This document shows positions 23,319-35,660 of a DNA stretch of 64,000 nt, in pieces. Source of the DNA: Sequoia sempervirens (lineage: Eukaryota > Streptophyta > Pinopsida > Cupressales > Cupressaceae); NCBI GenBank assembly GCA_007258455.2, contig VDFB02254990.1, positions 434,001-498,000 on the forward strand. The letters are read 5' to 3'. The notes beneath the pieces were generated by a model. The model saw nothing but the letters and a program-made list of their open reading frames with translations. It was not told where the DNA came from and did not search any database. The position numbers were made by a program, and so were the translations under genes. The stretch's first letter is position 1. Each line of letters begins with the position of its first letter.

Positions 23319-24620
23319 GGTGTTTCCTATGGCTGAATGAGGATATTTTCTTTGTTTAAGCCTCCTTGGATAATGTACTCTTATGAATCCATCATTGTTT
23401 GTCCTCTTAGTATTTTGCTTCTCCTTTTGTTGATCAAAACTTGTTATGTTAATTTTTTTGTCTTCAATTAGTTCCTTCTCTTTAGCAGATTTCTCATTAT
23501 TTTTAGAGACTTCCCCTTTGTCAAATTTCTCACAATTAAGGACTACTTTTTCTTATACTCCAAATATTTCAGATATCTTAGCAGAGGCATCAAAAAAAAC
23601 TTTTTCCTTTCTCTAGTCCCAAGCCTGATTTCTCCTTGTTGGCTAGTTTTTGATTACTTAAGAATTCAACAAGAATATCAATACCTCCTCTTAGTTTCAG
23701 ACCCTTATTGATTTTCTCCTTGGATTTCTCCAATTCTTTTCTTAGAGCAACTACTTATGCTTCTAACTTCATCCATCTCTCTACTTTAGATTATAACATG
23801 GACTTCATTACTTTTCCACCTCTTTTAGATTCCTCTACATGTAGTTTCAGATTTACCACGAGCTTATTTGATTCCTCAAGTTCTTGAGTTAGATTATCAT
23901 TCTCCTTTTGAGAATTCTTTTTCAATTTCTTGTTTTCCCTCTTAATATCATATTTATCTCTTAACTCATCAAAGTATTCAAGATCATTAATTAATTCTCC
24001 CTCAAGATCAATAATCGCTTCCTCTTCTTCTTCATGTGAGTCCTTAACTTTTTCATCCTTCAGATCCTGGGTTGTATTGGCCATGAAGAGAAATTATTTC
24101 TCAACTTTTCTCGTAACTAGAGCTTGATCTTGATCATCATCTAAACTATCACTAGCATCAAAAGCGTCACTTTCTTATTGAATGCATAGACTCTTCTTCT
24201 TCTTTCCAAAATTCTTCCTTTTAGGATAAAACTCTTTCTTCTTTTTGTTGTCTCCTTGTTTAGAGTTATCCACTTTATCAAATGGAAACTTCAAAGAAAA
24301 ATTGCCTACCCTACCATAGTTAAATCATTGGAAGGGAATATTACATTTATATTTTCTAGATCCTCTCCTTAGTCTCCTTATGAAGTTTTCTTTTTCTTCA
24401 TCAATTTCTTTAATGTCTGAAACAATGACTATAGCTTTGTCTTTCTTCTCCACTTTATCCCTTCCTTTCTCAACAATCTTGAATGTAACATCTCTTCTAG
24501 AAAAATCAACACCTAGCATTCTCATCTCATAAGTAGTAAATATACCATGTAACTCATCTAGAGTGAGTTTATCAATTTCTCTTCCTAGTTCAATGGAAGA
24601 AATCTTAGTCATATTTAGTT
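23319..24620 (-). pseudogene. gag: C1 gag remnant (capsid and coiled coil)
   Basis: Bases 24325-24612 read LGREIDKLTLDELHGIFTTY and then EMRM, matching the UBN2-type copia gag (usual form LTLDELxGxLxTYEM). Bases 23791-24084 encode an acidic and then lysine/leucine-rich, coiled-coil-like stretch (DELRDKYDIKRENKKLKK and onward). The frames are broken between the parts. Upstream, to the primer site near 25150, weak gag-like sequence (24625-25100) continues with many stops. Confidence 0.75.
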
Positions 24621-25149
24621 GCCGTGGATCTTAGAACCTTTAGCACAACAACATACTCTTTATTTCCACATCATATCCTCTAATATAATTCACTATATCA
24701 TCAACTCTCAAAAGATAATCTACAATTTTTTCTTGTTAAGTCATCTACAAGCTTTCAAATTTAGCTCTTAGTATTTTTAGCTTTTCCAACTTCACCTTGG
24801 AACTTCTCCTTCATAGATCTTATTCAAATTTTCCTAGAAATAATAAGAAATTTCACAATGCATAACTTTACCATGCATAGAATCAGACAACTTTTTCATA
24901 ATGGAAAACAAGATTTCTCATTATTCTCATAGTCCTTATTTCCTATGGAATCAATAGGAGTATTAGGAAGAACATATTTTTTCTAAGCTAACATCCAGAC
25001 ATAAGTTCAAGGAGAACCTAAGTATCATTTCATTAGAGAGCTCCACTTAGTATAGTTTGTTCCATCGAATCTATGTGGCTTGCTTGAGCCTTCTTGACTT
25101 TCCATTGTGTTCACTTATTGAAGATCTACTTGAGTTGGTTAAGCTTCTC

Positions 25150-25177
25150 CTAGGGAACCTAGCATTCTAATACAAAT
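25150..25177 (-). other. C1 primer binding site (initiator Met-tRNA type)
   Basis: On the minus strand, next to the 5' LTR end CTAACA, the sequence reads ATTTGTATTAGAATGCTAGG. Allowing for decay this fits TGGTATCAGAGC followed by CAGG, the usual Met-tRNA site of plant copia elements. Confidence 0.65.
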
Positions 25178-27787
25178 TGTTAGAACACAATGATCTACTG
25201 AGAAGGGGATGGATTAGTAGATAATAAAAATTTTAATCCAAAGAGAACTTTTGTAGACTTGAACTTTAAAACTCAAATGTGTAGTTCAAAGCATGAATAG
25301 ATATAATACTCACAAGCACAAGAGAGATCAACACATAACACCATATGTATGTGGAAAACCCAAGATGGGAAAAATCATGGTGAGAAATATTGCTAGCATC
25401 TATTGTCCTAATCTAGCCTCACACTTGCAATGAAGATCAGTTACAATTTTAAGAGCTACAACTCTAAAGAAGCTTCAACTCCTTGTTTAGAAGCTACAAC
25501 TTCAAGGATGCTACTACACCTTGTTTTAGGAGCTACAACTCCAAGGAGGTAACTATCACCTAATATGAGCTACAAATTAGTACAATGAGGTTACAACCTT
25601 TGAAGAATTGTAAATTCAAGTATGCACAAGATTGGTTTTGCAAAACCTATGATGCATCTATTCAGTACATTAAATCTCTCTTGTTCTCTTTCACACCACT
25701 ATAACTACTTTCAGTATTATTCAAACTTTTTACTTTCTGTTATAGTAACCTACTTCAACTTACAGAGACTTATCTTCTCACACTCCCCATTTTTTAAAAT
25801 TTTTTTCAGCTCTTACATATTGAAATATTAATTAGGGTTTTTTCACTCTTGCTATCTTCTTTAGGAAGTTACAAATCCACCTCAGGCCCTACAATTTTAA
25901 ATTTAGGAATAGATAATTTTCATAAACGGGCTCTTTTGTCAAGTGCTAGAGCTGAATGCATTAAATGCATTCTCTTATCAATATGATCAGATTCGATCTT
26001 GATCTCTTCTATGTGACTGACCTATAGATCAGATCACCTCTTTTAAATGTTCACTAGAGCAGCTGAATGATTTAATTTCATTCCTATGCTAGTTTCCAGA
26101 TTGGAGTCCTTGTTCACACTATTGAGCCATTTCAGATCTCTTCTTTTGAATTTTTTCCATCAATCTTTTCTTTCATGCCCTAATCCTACAATCCATTGTC
26201 GATCATGCAATATTCACTTAACGTCATGTATGGCTTTTCCGAAGAGACATTCACTAAAGTTCAATCGATGTCCACTTCTCTCATCAAGATGAACCACCTT
26301 GAGTACATGGACCCACATTCCATCTATTCTCCATGTCATCACCACATAATTTTCAACATCGATGTGAATTAGCATGTTGAGCAATCAATCTTTTCCACCC
26401 ATTCTTCTCACCTTCTAAGTACCTTCTTTATTTCTATCTCTCACTGCCATGTGTACCTTACTAGGTCCCATAGTCGGCATCACACTCTCTTATTTCCATA
26501 TCAAAGTGACCATCTTCAAGTTCCTAGCGATACCATATTGTCTCATAGATGAAATATTCATTAGGTTCTCAAGGAGACACCTGAACATGTCTCGCTAATG
26601 ACCTTCAGTCACATCAATGAAGACCCTTGATGATGTCACATGTCCACCTAATAGAAATTTGTCATCATTCTATTCATCTTCCATATACACATCATCCTTA
26701 CCTTCTCGAGTCTTGACATTGGCATTACACTCACCCATCACCATATCATAGAGACTCGCTTCATAGTCCTATTGACATCACTTTGTCTTCCTAACAAAGA
26801 ATATTATCATTGGATCGAAGAGAGTACCTTAAGATTCCTATCGATGTTAGTATGTCACTTCAATGAAAAAAACACCGAATATGTCATTCCAATGTGGGGT
26901 CCACACATTGTTGTCACATGTCCACTTCATCACCATGTCACTACTTCGTAATCTAGAACAAGGATGTGGATTATCATTTTCATAATCATATTACATCATG
27001 CATCTACTTTATCATCATTTTTAGGAATGCCATTATGGTTGGGTCCCACTTAGAGCACTTCCTTCCTCCTTATCACTCCATCGAAGAGATGTTCATAGAA
27101 AACCCTTTGATGACCTAGTGTCTCACCGATGAGATAGCTATCAGGTTGTCAAAGATACTCCAAGATTAGTCCTACTGATATGCTCTTTTCATGTGCATAA
27201 ATCTCTTCTTACAACATTGCTATGTCGAAGAGACATCTCCCATTCTCTTTTTGATCACACACTGTCACGTCGACGTGAACCTCAGACCTCGTCAACTAGT
27301 TACCAAGATGTGAGGTGCTAGTCATAGGATGAACATAATTAGCTTAAGTCTTTACTTAAGCTCCCTACAACTTCCAAACACAAGTCACCATCAAAATAGA
27401 ACAAGTTGAGGATTCCAAGATTGTAAACAAATTAGGGTTTATCTGTAAACTCTAAAATCACCCAAGAGCATAAATAAATCATTTCTGGGCATATTCATCA
27501 ACTTTTGGACCTATAGAGCACATCACTAGAATGCTAAAAAAAATCCATATCAAATCCGTAGCCTGTTCCCTCTTCTATTGTCTAGAAAACTCTACAACTT
27601 AATGACAACAATTGTAGTAAACTAATCAACTTTATAATATTTGCAAGATATGCACTTTAGCATCATCAACCTACCACACATGTCTAGAACTAGATCCATT
27701 GCTATCACATTCATCCTCTATCATCATGACAACAATCTCCCTTGCATGATTTTCACTTTTGACATCAATGACAACTATATACCAACA
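25178..27787 (-). repeat. C1 5' LTR (2610 bp)
   Basis: On the plus strand it starts TGTTAGAACACAATGATC and ends ACTATATACCAACA. It matches the 3' LTR throughout and shows the empty site for copy c3 at 25415-25425. Bases 25436-25560 hold three copies of an AGCTACAACTCYAAGGA-type unit. I see no conserved open frame in it. Confidence 0.88.
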
Positions 27788-29600
27788 CATTTGCCATAGG
27801 GAGAAACAGTCCTCAGCTAGCTTTGAAAAAGAACTTTTGGTGACTGGTACACATCACTTTCCTATTCTCAGACTAACAATTTAATTTCTAGTTCCATCAT
27901 AATTGAGGTTAATCTTGTAGATGCACTTTATAGCTTGAATTTTGGAGTTAGTTTTCTATTTTTAATCTTTCTCCCCAAAGTGTTGTTTATTTAGGACCCC
28001 CATCTTAGCACAAAAAGGGAAATTTGGATATTCATACCTTGTTTTGACTCACCTTTTATGTTGATAGTCATTTCATTGTTTGCATCTCATTCCTAAATGA
28101 AATTAGAGAAATGGTCCATCATGACCCCTTTATTATCAATTCATTTTGGTAAACACCTATTTTTCTATGTTTCACCAATGTTTGATTTTCTTTTTCTTTT
28201 TTTGTAAAATTTGCAATTAATGCATGATTAGATCCAGGGACATAGGGGAACTAAACCTAAATGTGAAATTATCAAGGGTGATAATTTTGGTTGCTATAAC
28301 AAGTTCTTCATCTATTGCATGTACAATTAACAATCCTCAATATATAGAAGTAATTTGGAGAATAGAAGAATATATGAAGTGGAATCTGAAGTGATAGAGC
28401 ATTTTAGACTTTACATACATAACAAAAATTACCAAAAATGGAACATATAGTATTGAAGAAATCCTTGCAACTTTTTACTCCACTATGCCTTATAATAGGA
28501 CCCACATAGATTTTTGGAAAAAAATTCCATGATGATGGTAAACTCCCATACAATTTCTCATAAAAAAACTATACAATTTCCTTTAAAATCTTCATATTCA
28601 AGGGAAAATACCATTTCTTTATACTATTCTACTTGTCAAATATATTATGAATTTCAAAAAAAATACAAAATACTTGAAAAAGACTAGAGTATAATATCAT
28701 TGTCCATAAAATTGAATGTAAAAGTTCTACTTCTTTCTGATATTTTAATTTCTTTTAAGCCTCAACTTAAACATAAATACATATGCAAAAATATATTTTC
28801 ATGAGTTTTTAATGGATTAGAAAAGGAATTTGACTCCACATTCATGATGTAATAATGCTTAAAAGCTCTTGAACAAAGTAACTTCTTCTTAGCCACTTTC
28901 TTCACTATTGTATCATTAATTTTACAAGTGTGGTTCAATCAGCTGGTTCTTTATTATCTATTTTTAGAATTTTTGATAAAAACCTTTTTATCAAAATATT
29001 CATCATCTTGATGTTTCAAAAATCATAATCATTTTCAATAAATTCAAAACAATAACCTACTCTGATACTAAATAACGATTCTATATATACCCAAATAGCT
29101 GATACAATAACCTAGTATGATACCAAATGACGATTCTATGCATACCTAAAATAAACTGTAGTATAAAACTTAAAATAGTAGAGAAAACTATTAAAATATT
29201 TCGTAATAAATAATTAATCGTCTTTTAAACTAAGGTGATAAAGCACCAAAACAGCTTCTAAAAATATTTAAAATCTTTGCAATAAAAAGACACTGACCGT
29301 ATGTATACTTTATCCAACATATTTTCCCTATTAGAAACAAACTTTTAGAAGGGCTTTATGATATGGAAATCGAATAACAAAGAACAGTAATTTGCAAATT
29401 ATATGCGATACAAATATAAAGAGCCAAATGATGCCAGTGACGGCACACAGAATGAGAAAGACAGGAAAAATTACCAAAAAAATGAAATCAATCAAAGTCT
29501 AAAACTAAGTTAATTTAATCTTAAAGATTTCAGCTTGACAAGATATCTGCTAGACCGTATTAAACTTTAACAAACAATCCTGAGTCATGTTCGTCCTTGG
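27788..29600. other. No gene recognised; two primer-site-like repeats
   Basis: Probably starts with the rest of the G1 LTR. At 29050-29095 and 29105-29150 a 46-base unit is repeated (CAATAACCTA, then GATACYAAATRACGATTCTA). On the minus strand each contains TTTRGTATCA, like a Met-tRNA primer site next to an LTR end. No copia coding sequence is visible downstream of it. Confidence 0.4.
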
Positions 29601-29908
29601 TCACATTGCTTTCATTTCAATAATGGAGACTTCGTATGTCTGCAATGTTGTTTTCTTTTCATGGTCCTCAACCACGAAGCTTGGCATTGATTTTGAAGCA
29701 TCGCTCTCACTATAACTTAAAAAAGCAGGCTCTGTAAGATCTTGTAATTTCATTGATCTTCTGCAGATTATCTTAATAACATCAGACATAACTGGAGGAA
29801 GTGCTGCATCGGCTTGCACGAACAAAAGTCCAACATGAATGCATCTCAAGACCTGCTCCTCAACGACTCCTGATGCTTTCGAATCTACCGCATTCAGTCC
29901 ATTTCATC
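29601..29908 (-). pseudogene. Receptor-like kinase C-terminus fragment (cysteine-rich RLK type)
   Basis: Minus-strand open frame of about 100 codons reading SGVVEEQVLRCIHVGLLFVQ, then ADAALPPVMSDVIKII and a serine-rich tail ending TLQTYEVSIIEMKA. This matches the end of the kinase domain of plant receptor-like kinases of the cysteine-rich/DUF26 group (usual form EEQVLRCIHVGLLCVQEDAA-RPxMSxVV). The Cys of GLLCVQ is Phe and the Arg of the R-P-x-M motif (kinase subdomain XI) is Pro. The frame is closed upstream by a stop and no other kinase exon is visible nearby, so this is a gene fragment, perhaps a lone last exon. Confidence 0.75.
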
Positions 29909-30236
29909 CCTTGAATAGTACATATGCCTTCATCACGTCATCAAATTACAAGAATCTAGCTGCTAATATTGAAAAAAAAAAGGTTGAGGGAAATGTGTAG
30001 TGGAACTCCGATTTCTTACCCATTCCAACAGGTTTTGCTTATGGTATGGAAGATCATTATCAGTGTTTTGCCTTCCACTAACGATCTCAAGCAACAACCA
30101 GCACACTCTAAGCGTTGACAGCTTAGGTGGCTGGTGTGGGGACCTCCTAACCCATCCGGCTTCCCCTTCTGTTGGCCGTTAATTCCGCGCAAAGTTTAAT
30201 TTTTTTGAACAGTTTCTCCTACCCATAAGATTAGTC

Positions 30237-30965
30237 TTAATTTGCCAGCATACTTCCTGCCTGTGCCAAAATAGGAGCTTTGGAATAGGGTATGGACGTC
30301 CATCTAAGCATAATGGAAGGGCGATTTTTGTCAGATATCGGAGTTGGAAATGGTAGACATGTACGTAAATTGTGGAAGCATAGACAAGGCAAGTGAAATG
30401 TTCGACAAGATGCTTCAAAGAAATGTGATCTCATCTAATGCCATGCCATGATTGCCTGATATGCACAGAAGCGCTTGTTACAAAGGATTTAGAAACTTCC
30501 AGCGAAAATGCGATTGGTAGGTGTAAAGCCAGACTCAGCAATAGTTTTCAGCAACCTCACAACCTGTCCGAAAACGGGAACTTTGGCGTGGAGTATGGAC
30601 ATCCATCACAGGATAAACGATGGAGAAATCTGGTCAGATGTTGTAGCTGCAAGTGCCCTGGTAGGTATGTATGCAAAATGTGGAAGCATAGACAAAGCAC
30701 CTGAATTGTTTGACATAATACGCACTGTTCTCATGGAACGCCCTGATTGCAGGATATTAACAAAATGGTTTGTTGGAAAGGCTTTAGAAACTTCCAACCA
30801 AATGCAACTGGCAGGTGTAAAACGAGACTCTAAAACCATTGCCACCATCTTCCCAGCCTGCGCCAAATGGGAGCTTTGGAACAGGGTATGGACATACATC
30901 AAAGCATAAACAGTAGAAGAATTTTGTCAGATAATCTACCAACGGCTTGGTAGACATATATTTTA
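30237..30965 (+). pseudogene. Pentatricopeptide repeat (PPR) gene fragment
   Basis: PLS-type PPR proteins bind organelle RNA. Here the best open part (30508-30906) reads VVAASALVGMYAKCGSIDKA, then PELFD, then a decayed segment, then QMQLAGVKRDSKTIATIFPA and CAKWELWNRVW. The family forms are ALVDMYAKCGSIDKARELFD and QMQLAGVKPDSxTxASxLPACA. About three units of roughly 300 bases can be followed from 30237 (ILPACAKIGALE) to 30965 (a third RRILSDN unit). Stops and frameshifts occur in the first and last units and there is no start. It is a processed or truncated relic. Confidence 0.8.
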
Positions 30966-33900
30966 AAACCTATATATAACTTCTAGAGTAATTTTTATAC
31001 CATAGGTAATTGTAGTTACAGTTCACCGTAGCAACTAGTGAAGGGATTTGAGATTAAGGGAGTTGAGCAAGGTTTAAATGAGGTATCTGTTTAGATTGAA
31101 ATTAGTGAAATAATACTTTGTGGATATGCATAATGTGTGCGAATTGTGATGTTATTAAATAATGACAATCTATGTTGAGGCTAGAGTTCTCATTGGGGTT
31201 ATAGATTTGTTCTTGAAAATTTATTTAGATGTATTCTTTCTTAAAATTTATTAGATCCCACCCCACTTTTAGGTTTTTTTTTCTCAATCCAATGCTATCC
31301 AACTATAAAATTTGTTAGTTTCCTTGGAAACACTCGGTCTCTTATTAAATGTCAAATGAGGAGTATTTCTTTTACAATTGGTTTTAGTATTTCATTTTCC
31401 ATTTTGTTGGCTTCTCTCTACTCCCAACACCCTTGCTCTTTTTCCTCCATCTTAGATCTTAGTAACTCATCTGTGAACCACTCTTATCCTCCTACTATTT
31501 TCTCCCATCTACTTCCTCATAGTTGAAGTTAAACTAACGAAACCACAATTTGATAAACAAGTATTTCGTATCGATTAATGGTAAACTAGTTTTTGATTTC
31601 CACAACCTCCAACACTACTGACACTAATGGACAGCAACCGCACACTATAGGAAACGGCCTCAATCAATGAGGATGATACCAAGCCAAAACAACGGTGACA
31701 GGAAAAAAAACTCATTCCTATTGCAAGTCACAGAACTTTTAAAAGAAAACAAGCAGCAAATTAGCGATTACCCAGAGACCAAAGTTCTGCCTCAATTGGC
31801 AAAACACTTCCCAATTCATTTCATATTCGCACAGCATAAAACAAATCACTCCAAACACCCACGATATTGCAGCTGAGGTTATTGTATTAACAATATACCA
31901 AAAAAAAAAAAAACATAACAATGGCAAATAACAGATTACACAGACAACTCCATCAATAGGTGCGACTAGCACTCTTTCCTGCCCTGCCTTCTTTTACACA
32001 ACAAAACTTTCAAATATCGGCTTCTTTTCCCAACACAAGAAACCGTGGCCTCTTTGCGGAATTGTTTCAACTCAACAACCACTTAGATCGGCCTGTTTTC
32101 TTCTCCAATACCTGTGTCATTCCACTAGCAGCCACTCTCTCTCTGCGCGGTTCTTATCTCTTCTACGTATAGCTTCTTTCTAGAATAAACTGCGCCTTTT
32201 TCCCTCTTGGAAGAATCGACATATCCAAATTATGTCGTTTTCCTTTCTTGCCTCCAATAACCATTTCCAACTGCCTTCCATCGTTTTTGTTTTTCAATTT
32301 ATCGGGTTAGGAGAACAATGCCGATTGAAAACTTGTTTGCCTATGGGAACAAGACACATGTTTGAAGCCAAGACAAAGTGAAAGAATTCGTCCCAACAAA
32401 AGACATCATAATGTAACAACAAAAAATCAAAATTGAAAACCAAATTTGGACACCAAAATGGTGATGCCCATGCACCATCGATGCAATACAAAAGAATAAC
32501 TTTTCAACTTTAGCTTTCTTACTACTCGCATCAATAGAGCATTTGCGTCCTCAATCTATAATCATTCTTATAAATTAAACCTAAAAGTTTATTCTTAATG
32601 GTCCACTAGGATCTTAGTTTTAAGCCATGCTTTGATACCAAATGCGATTCTCTTGGATTGACATACTTGGCTTCTCAGGTTTGATAATAATATTGAGCTT
32701 AGGAATTCATGCCTAGGTCTAAAAAAGTCCTTATTTTATCTTAACATAGGGTGACATCTAAGAGATAGATCTTATGACAAAATTTAGTTTGGGTTGAACC
32801 ATTAAATTTTAATAGAATCAATATGGGAACATGTGGCCAACTCCAATTGGTACATTCTCACATTCATGAAATCTCAATCATATTTAACATACTTTAATTA
32901 TGCTTATAGATGTGAAAGCATTTTATATAACCTAGGTTTAGTAGGTGTCTAGGTCTAAAAATTTAATGGCCTTAGATTTGTGGCCTCTATGGATGCAAAA
33001 GTTTTATAAAACATTATGTGAACAAATGACATGCTTCCAATTGTTAGGTTTCTTGAATCTCAACATCTTAGGCACAAACATATTTAATCCTAATTTATTT
33101 GGGAGCTTGGCCTTGGAACTTAAAGGATTTATATCTAGATTCTCATGGACCTAAGTTGCCTACTAACTTTGACTAATTTGTGTGCTCATGTTTGAACTTA
33201 ATAAAAATTATCTTCCAACCATTATATATCTATGAACACATGTGTGTGAAGATACACTCTTTCAAATAAATGGATGTAGATTCAATTGGGGCATGAATAG
33301 TTAGAAAATCCACTAGTACTTGTGACAAATGTAGGAACATCATAAATTGTAATATGCTCATGTTCTTAATTCCCAAAGTATTATGACATTATGAACAATA
33401 ACATACCTTGGACATTAGAATCCTTAAAATTTGAACTTATTAGAGCATTTAATTTCAATCTTGATATGTTATTATATTTAAAATTTCCTATAGATCTGGA
33501 TATTTATAAATTTGATTTTTCTCAAGATCTCAGGTTTGGATTTTACACTTCTTCATTGCTAAAACTCTTATTGTGTTTGAGGCTCCTTGTAACTTTAATT
33601 TAGCATGATAATTTCAATTCTAGTTTTCTTCAAGGGAAACATTCATATTTCCACTTATTGGATAAGCATCACTACATAATCAACTTTGGTCAATCAATGA
33701 CTTATGTTTCACATGATAGAGTAATGAATAGGGTTATGTCTTTACTTAGGACTCTTGCAAAGGTTTCTTTCCTCTTGGGGACATGTTTCCATTAGGGATT
33801 TATTCTAAATAGATCCATGATCAAGAATTTTCTTGAGGAATTTATGGTTAGGAGTTATTAAGACTTGGAAAGTAAAATAGGCTTCAATATTACAAAGGAA

Positions 33901-34120
33901 GCTAGTCTTGAAGGATATTTTTGATAGAGAAATTCTCATGAAGGGGCTCTAAGACCTATGTAGTTAAATTATTTAGAATTTACATAATTGAATCTTTTAA
34001 AGAGCCATAGGCTAGTAGTTTCAATCTAGGCTATTAGAATTTACCTCAAAGAGTTTTGTTAATACTTCATTTGATGATTTATCCATGGGGTTTACATAGT
34101 TAGATATTAATAAATTTTGA
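30966..34120. other. No gene recognised; primer-site-like word at 32629-32645
   Basis: The part from 31620 to 32530 is less AT-rich than the surroundings, but no reading frame shows a family I know. At 32629-32645 the minus strand reads TTTGGTATCAAAGCATGG, close to the Met-tRNA primer site, with a TG (32641) where an LTR end would be. The neighbouring word CGATTCT also follows the similar site at 29119. I could not find a matching second LTR. The rest is unassigned. Confidence 0.4.
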
Positions 34121-34125
34121 CCCAT
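34121..34125. repeat. Target-site duplication of G3 (left)
   Basis: CCCAT here and CCCAT at 58904-58908: a perfect 5-base match across 24.8 kb, showing that the outer sequences belong to a single element. Confidence 0.88.
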
Positions 34126-34330
34126 TGCAGTGTAGAAAAATGTATACCCTTACATTTTCACATTTTTTTGGGCACTCCCTACTAAAATTGGGCTTCTTTA
34201 TGCCTTATTTAGTCATATTCGCATCCACAAGCCCTATTTAATGCATCTTTCCAATGATAATCTCGACACATATCAAGTATGCAATCATAATTTAGTGATT
34301 TTGGATTGTATGGCCCATATTTAGTGATCT

Positions 34331-34364
34331 AGGACTCATATGCCACCTTGGGTGTATGGGTCCT
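34331..34364. repeat. LTR palindrome motif 1 (G3 5' LTR)
   Basis: The arms AGGACTCATA and TATGGGTCCT pair at 9 of 10 positions around a GCC/GG core. The counterpart in the 3' LTR is at 49208-49243 (TGGGATTCATATG pairing with CATATGGGTCCCA). The G2 counterpart at the same offset is 37588-37621. Confidence 0.75.
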
Positions 34365-34445
34365 ACCTAATTTTTGGGGCTTGCTCCTAAATTTGGCATT
34401 GAACTTAACATTTCTTCAAATTTGTGTCCCAAGCCTAGCCTATTG

Positions 34446-34474
34446 GGAACCATACGCCCCAACTGGCATGAGTC
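34446..34474. repeat. LTR palindrome motif 2 (G3 5' LTR)
   Basis: GGAACCATACGCC and GGCATGAGTCC form the arms. The 3' LTR copy at 49325-49354 keeps a clean stem GACTCATA / TATGAGTC. The G2 counterpart is 37473-37507. Confidence 0.65.
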
Positions 34475-34583
34475 CTACTTAACTTGGACCTATTTGAAAT
34501 TCAAATTCTTTATGGAATTTTATTCTCCTAGATCTTATGTTTGCTTGTAGTGTTGTAATTTGAGGAAATTTTGCATAAATAGG

Positions 34584-34591
34584 TATAAATA
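34584..34591 (+). promoter_or_regulatory. Putative LTR TATA box (G3)
   Basis: TATAAATA within AGGTATAAATACAAGG, kept in the 3' LTR (57730-57737) and, inverted, in both G2 LTRs. Transcription of the element probably starts about 30 bases downstream. Confidence 0.6.
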
Positions 34592-35660
34592 CAAGGTTAT
34601 TTCCCATATTTTCTTCTAACAAGCAATCGAGCATCCTAGTAAATTGATGATAGAATTCCTATAGAAATTTTATGATTACAAGAGCATTCAAGAGTTGATT
34701 ATCAAGCATTTTGGAGCTATATTCAAGATTCAAGCATCTTTTCAGAGTCATCATGCATCATGTTTGTTTCTAAGCTAACATGTGTGATGTAGGTTTATAT
34801 GATTCAAGCAAGCTTTCAAGTCAAGCTATAAAATACATGCAAGAGTTAAGATCTACATTCATGCTAGAAATTACATACAAGATTTCACCATTTTGTTGAA
34901 GGATTTGGTGAGTTGTATCAAAGCATATTTTTTCATTCATCATTCATCCATTTTATTGCTATTCATTCCAAGGTTTGATTACCAAAATAGGGTTTGATGA
35001 ATGAAAACCCATATCCACTAACAAAACAACATTTTCCCCTCTTTGATGTGTAATTTTCCTATCTATGTTGGAGATCCATTGAAGAGGAAGATTGGAGAAC
35101 AATTAAAAAGTTTTCAAAGTTTTCATCTATTGTGCAAGATCACAATCTAAAGTCATCTACAAAGTAGAATTCAAAGTTTCAAATTTAGAGATTTGATGGG
35201 ATAGAAGCTATAGCAGATAACTAGAGGATATCATAGTTTTAGATCAACCCTAATACTGGGACTAAATCATCCCTACTAGCATATGAGGCCCAGTGTGCAA
35301 AAAAAGTTATATTTTTTAGGAGTGTCGACCTTGTTTCAAGCATCTTTAGTCTTCCAAGTTCCCCTCTATCCTTTCTCAATTCATTATTTTGATTTTCAGT
35401 TTCATATCTTAGATTGCATAGTTACATTTTCATATCATTTACATCTTCTTCTTTCCAAGCATTTTCTTGATGGTGAACACCCTTTTGTCTTTAATCATAC
35501 CCCAAAGAACACCATATTATAAACCTGATTTCCTAATTCCATCCTTAGATTAAGATCTCTAGGGTTTCCTTTAATGAAACTTGAGAGAAATAGGTGGAGG
35601 AACCCTAATCTCCCTTTAGTTCCATCTCTCAAAAGATAGAACACAATTTTCTTCATTTAA

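Larger units (their letters stand above)
14519..27787 (-). mobile_element. C1: complete but decayed Ty1/copia element with 2.6 kb LTRs
   Basis: Minus-strand element. The 5' LTR is at 25178-27787 and the 3' LTR at 14519-17964. A primer site for initiator Met-tRNA lies next to the 5' LTR and a polypurine tract (AAAGAGGGAGAT) next to the 3' LTR. The internal order is gag, zinc knuckles, protease, integrase, reverse transcriptase, RNase H. Integrase before reverse transcriptase defines Ty1/copia. All domains carry stops or frameshifts. Three inverted-repeat copies (c3, c4, c5) have landed in it. The LTRs differ at many positions (about a dozen in the first 70 bases), so the insertion is old. Confidence 0.9.
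34126..35660 (+). repeat. G3 5' LTR
   Basis: Starts TGCAGTGTAG and ends TTCTTCATTTAA (CA in the 3' copy). It matches 48980-49462 and 57701-58903 throughout. It carries a TATA box at 34584-34591 and palindromes at 34331, 34446 and 35256. It is about 150 bases shorter than the 3' LTR, mainly through a deletion that fuses two palindrome copies near 35256. Confidence 0.88.

Noticed and set aside
31620..32530. A possible host gene in the less AT-rich stretch
   Set aside because: The frames are short (65 to 77 codons), on both strands, with no recognisable family or splice pattern that I can support.
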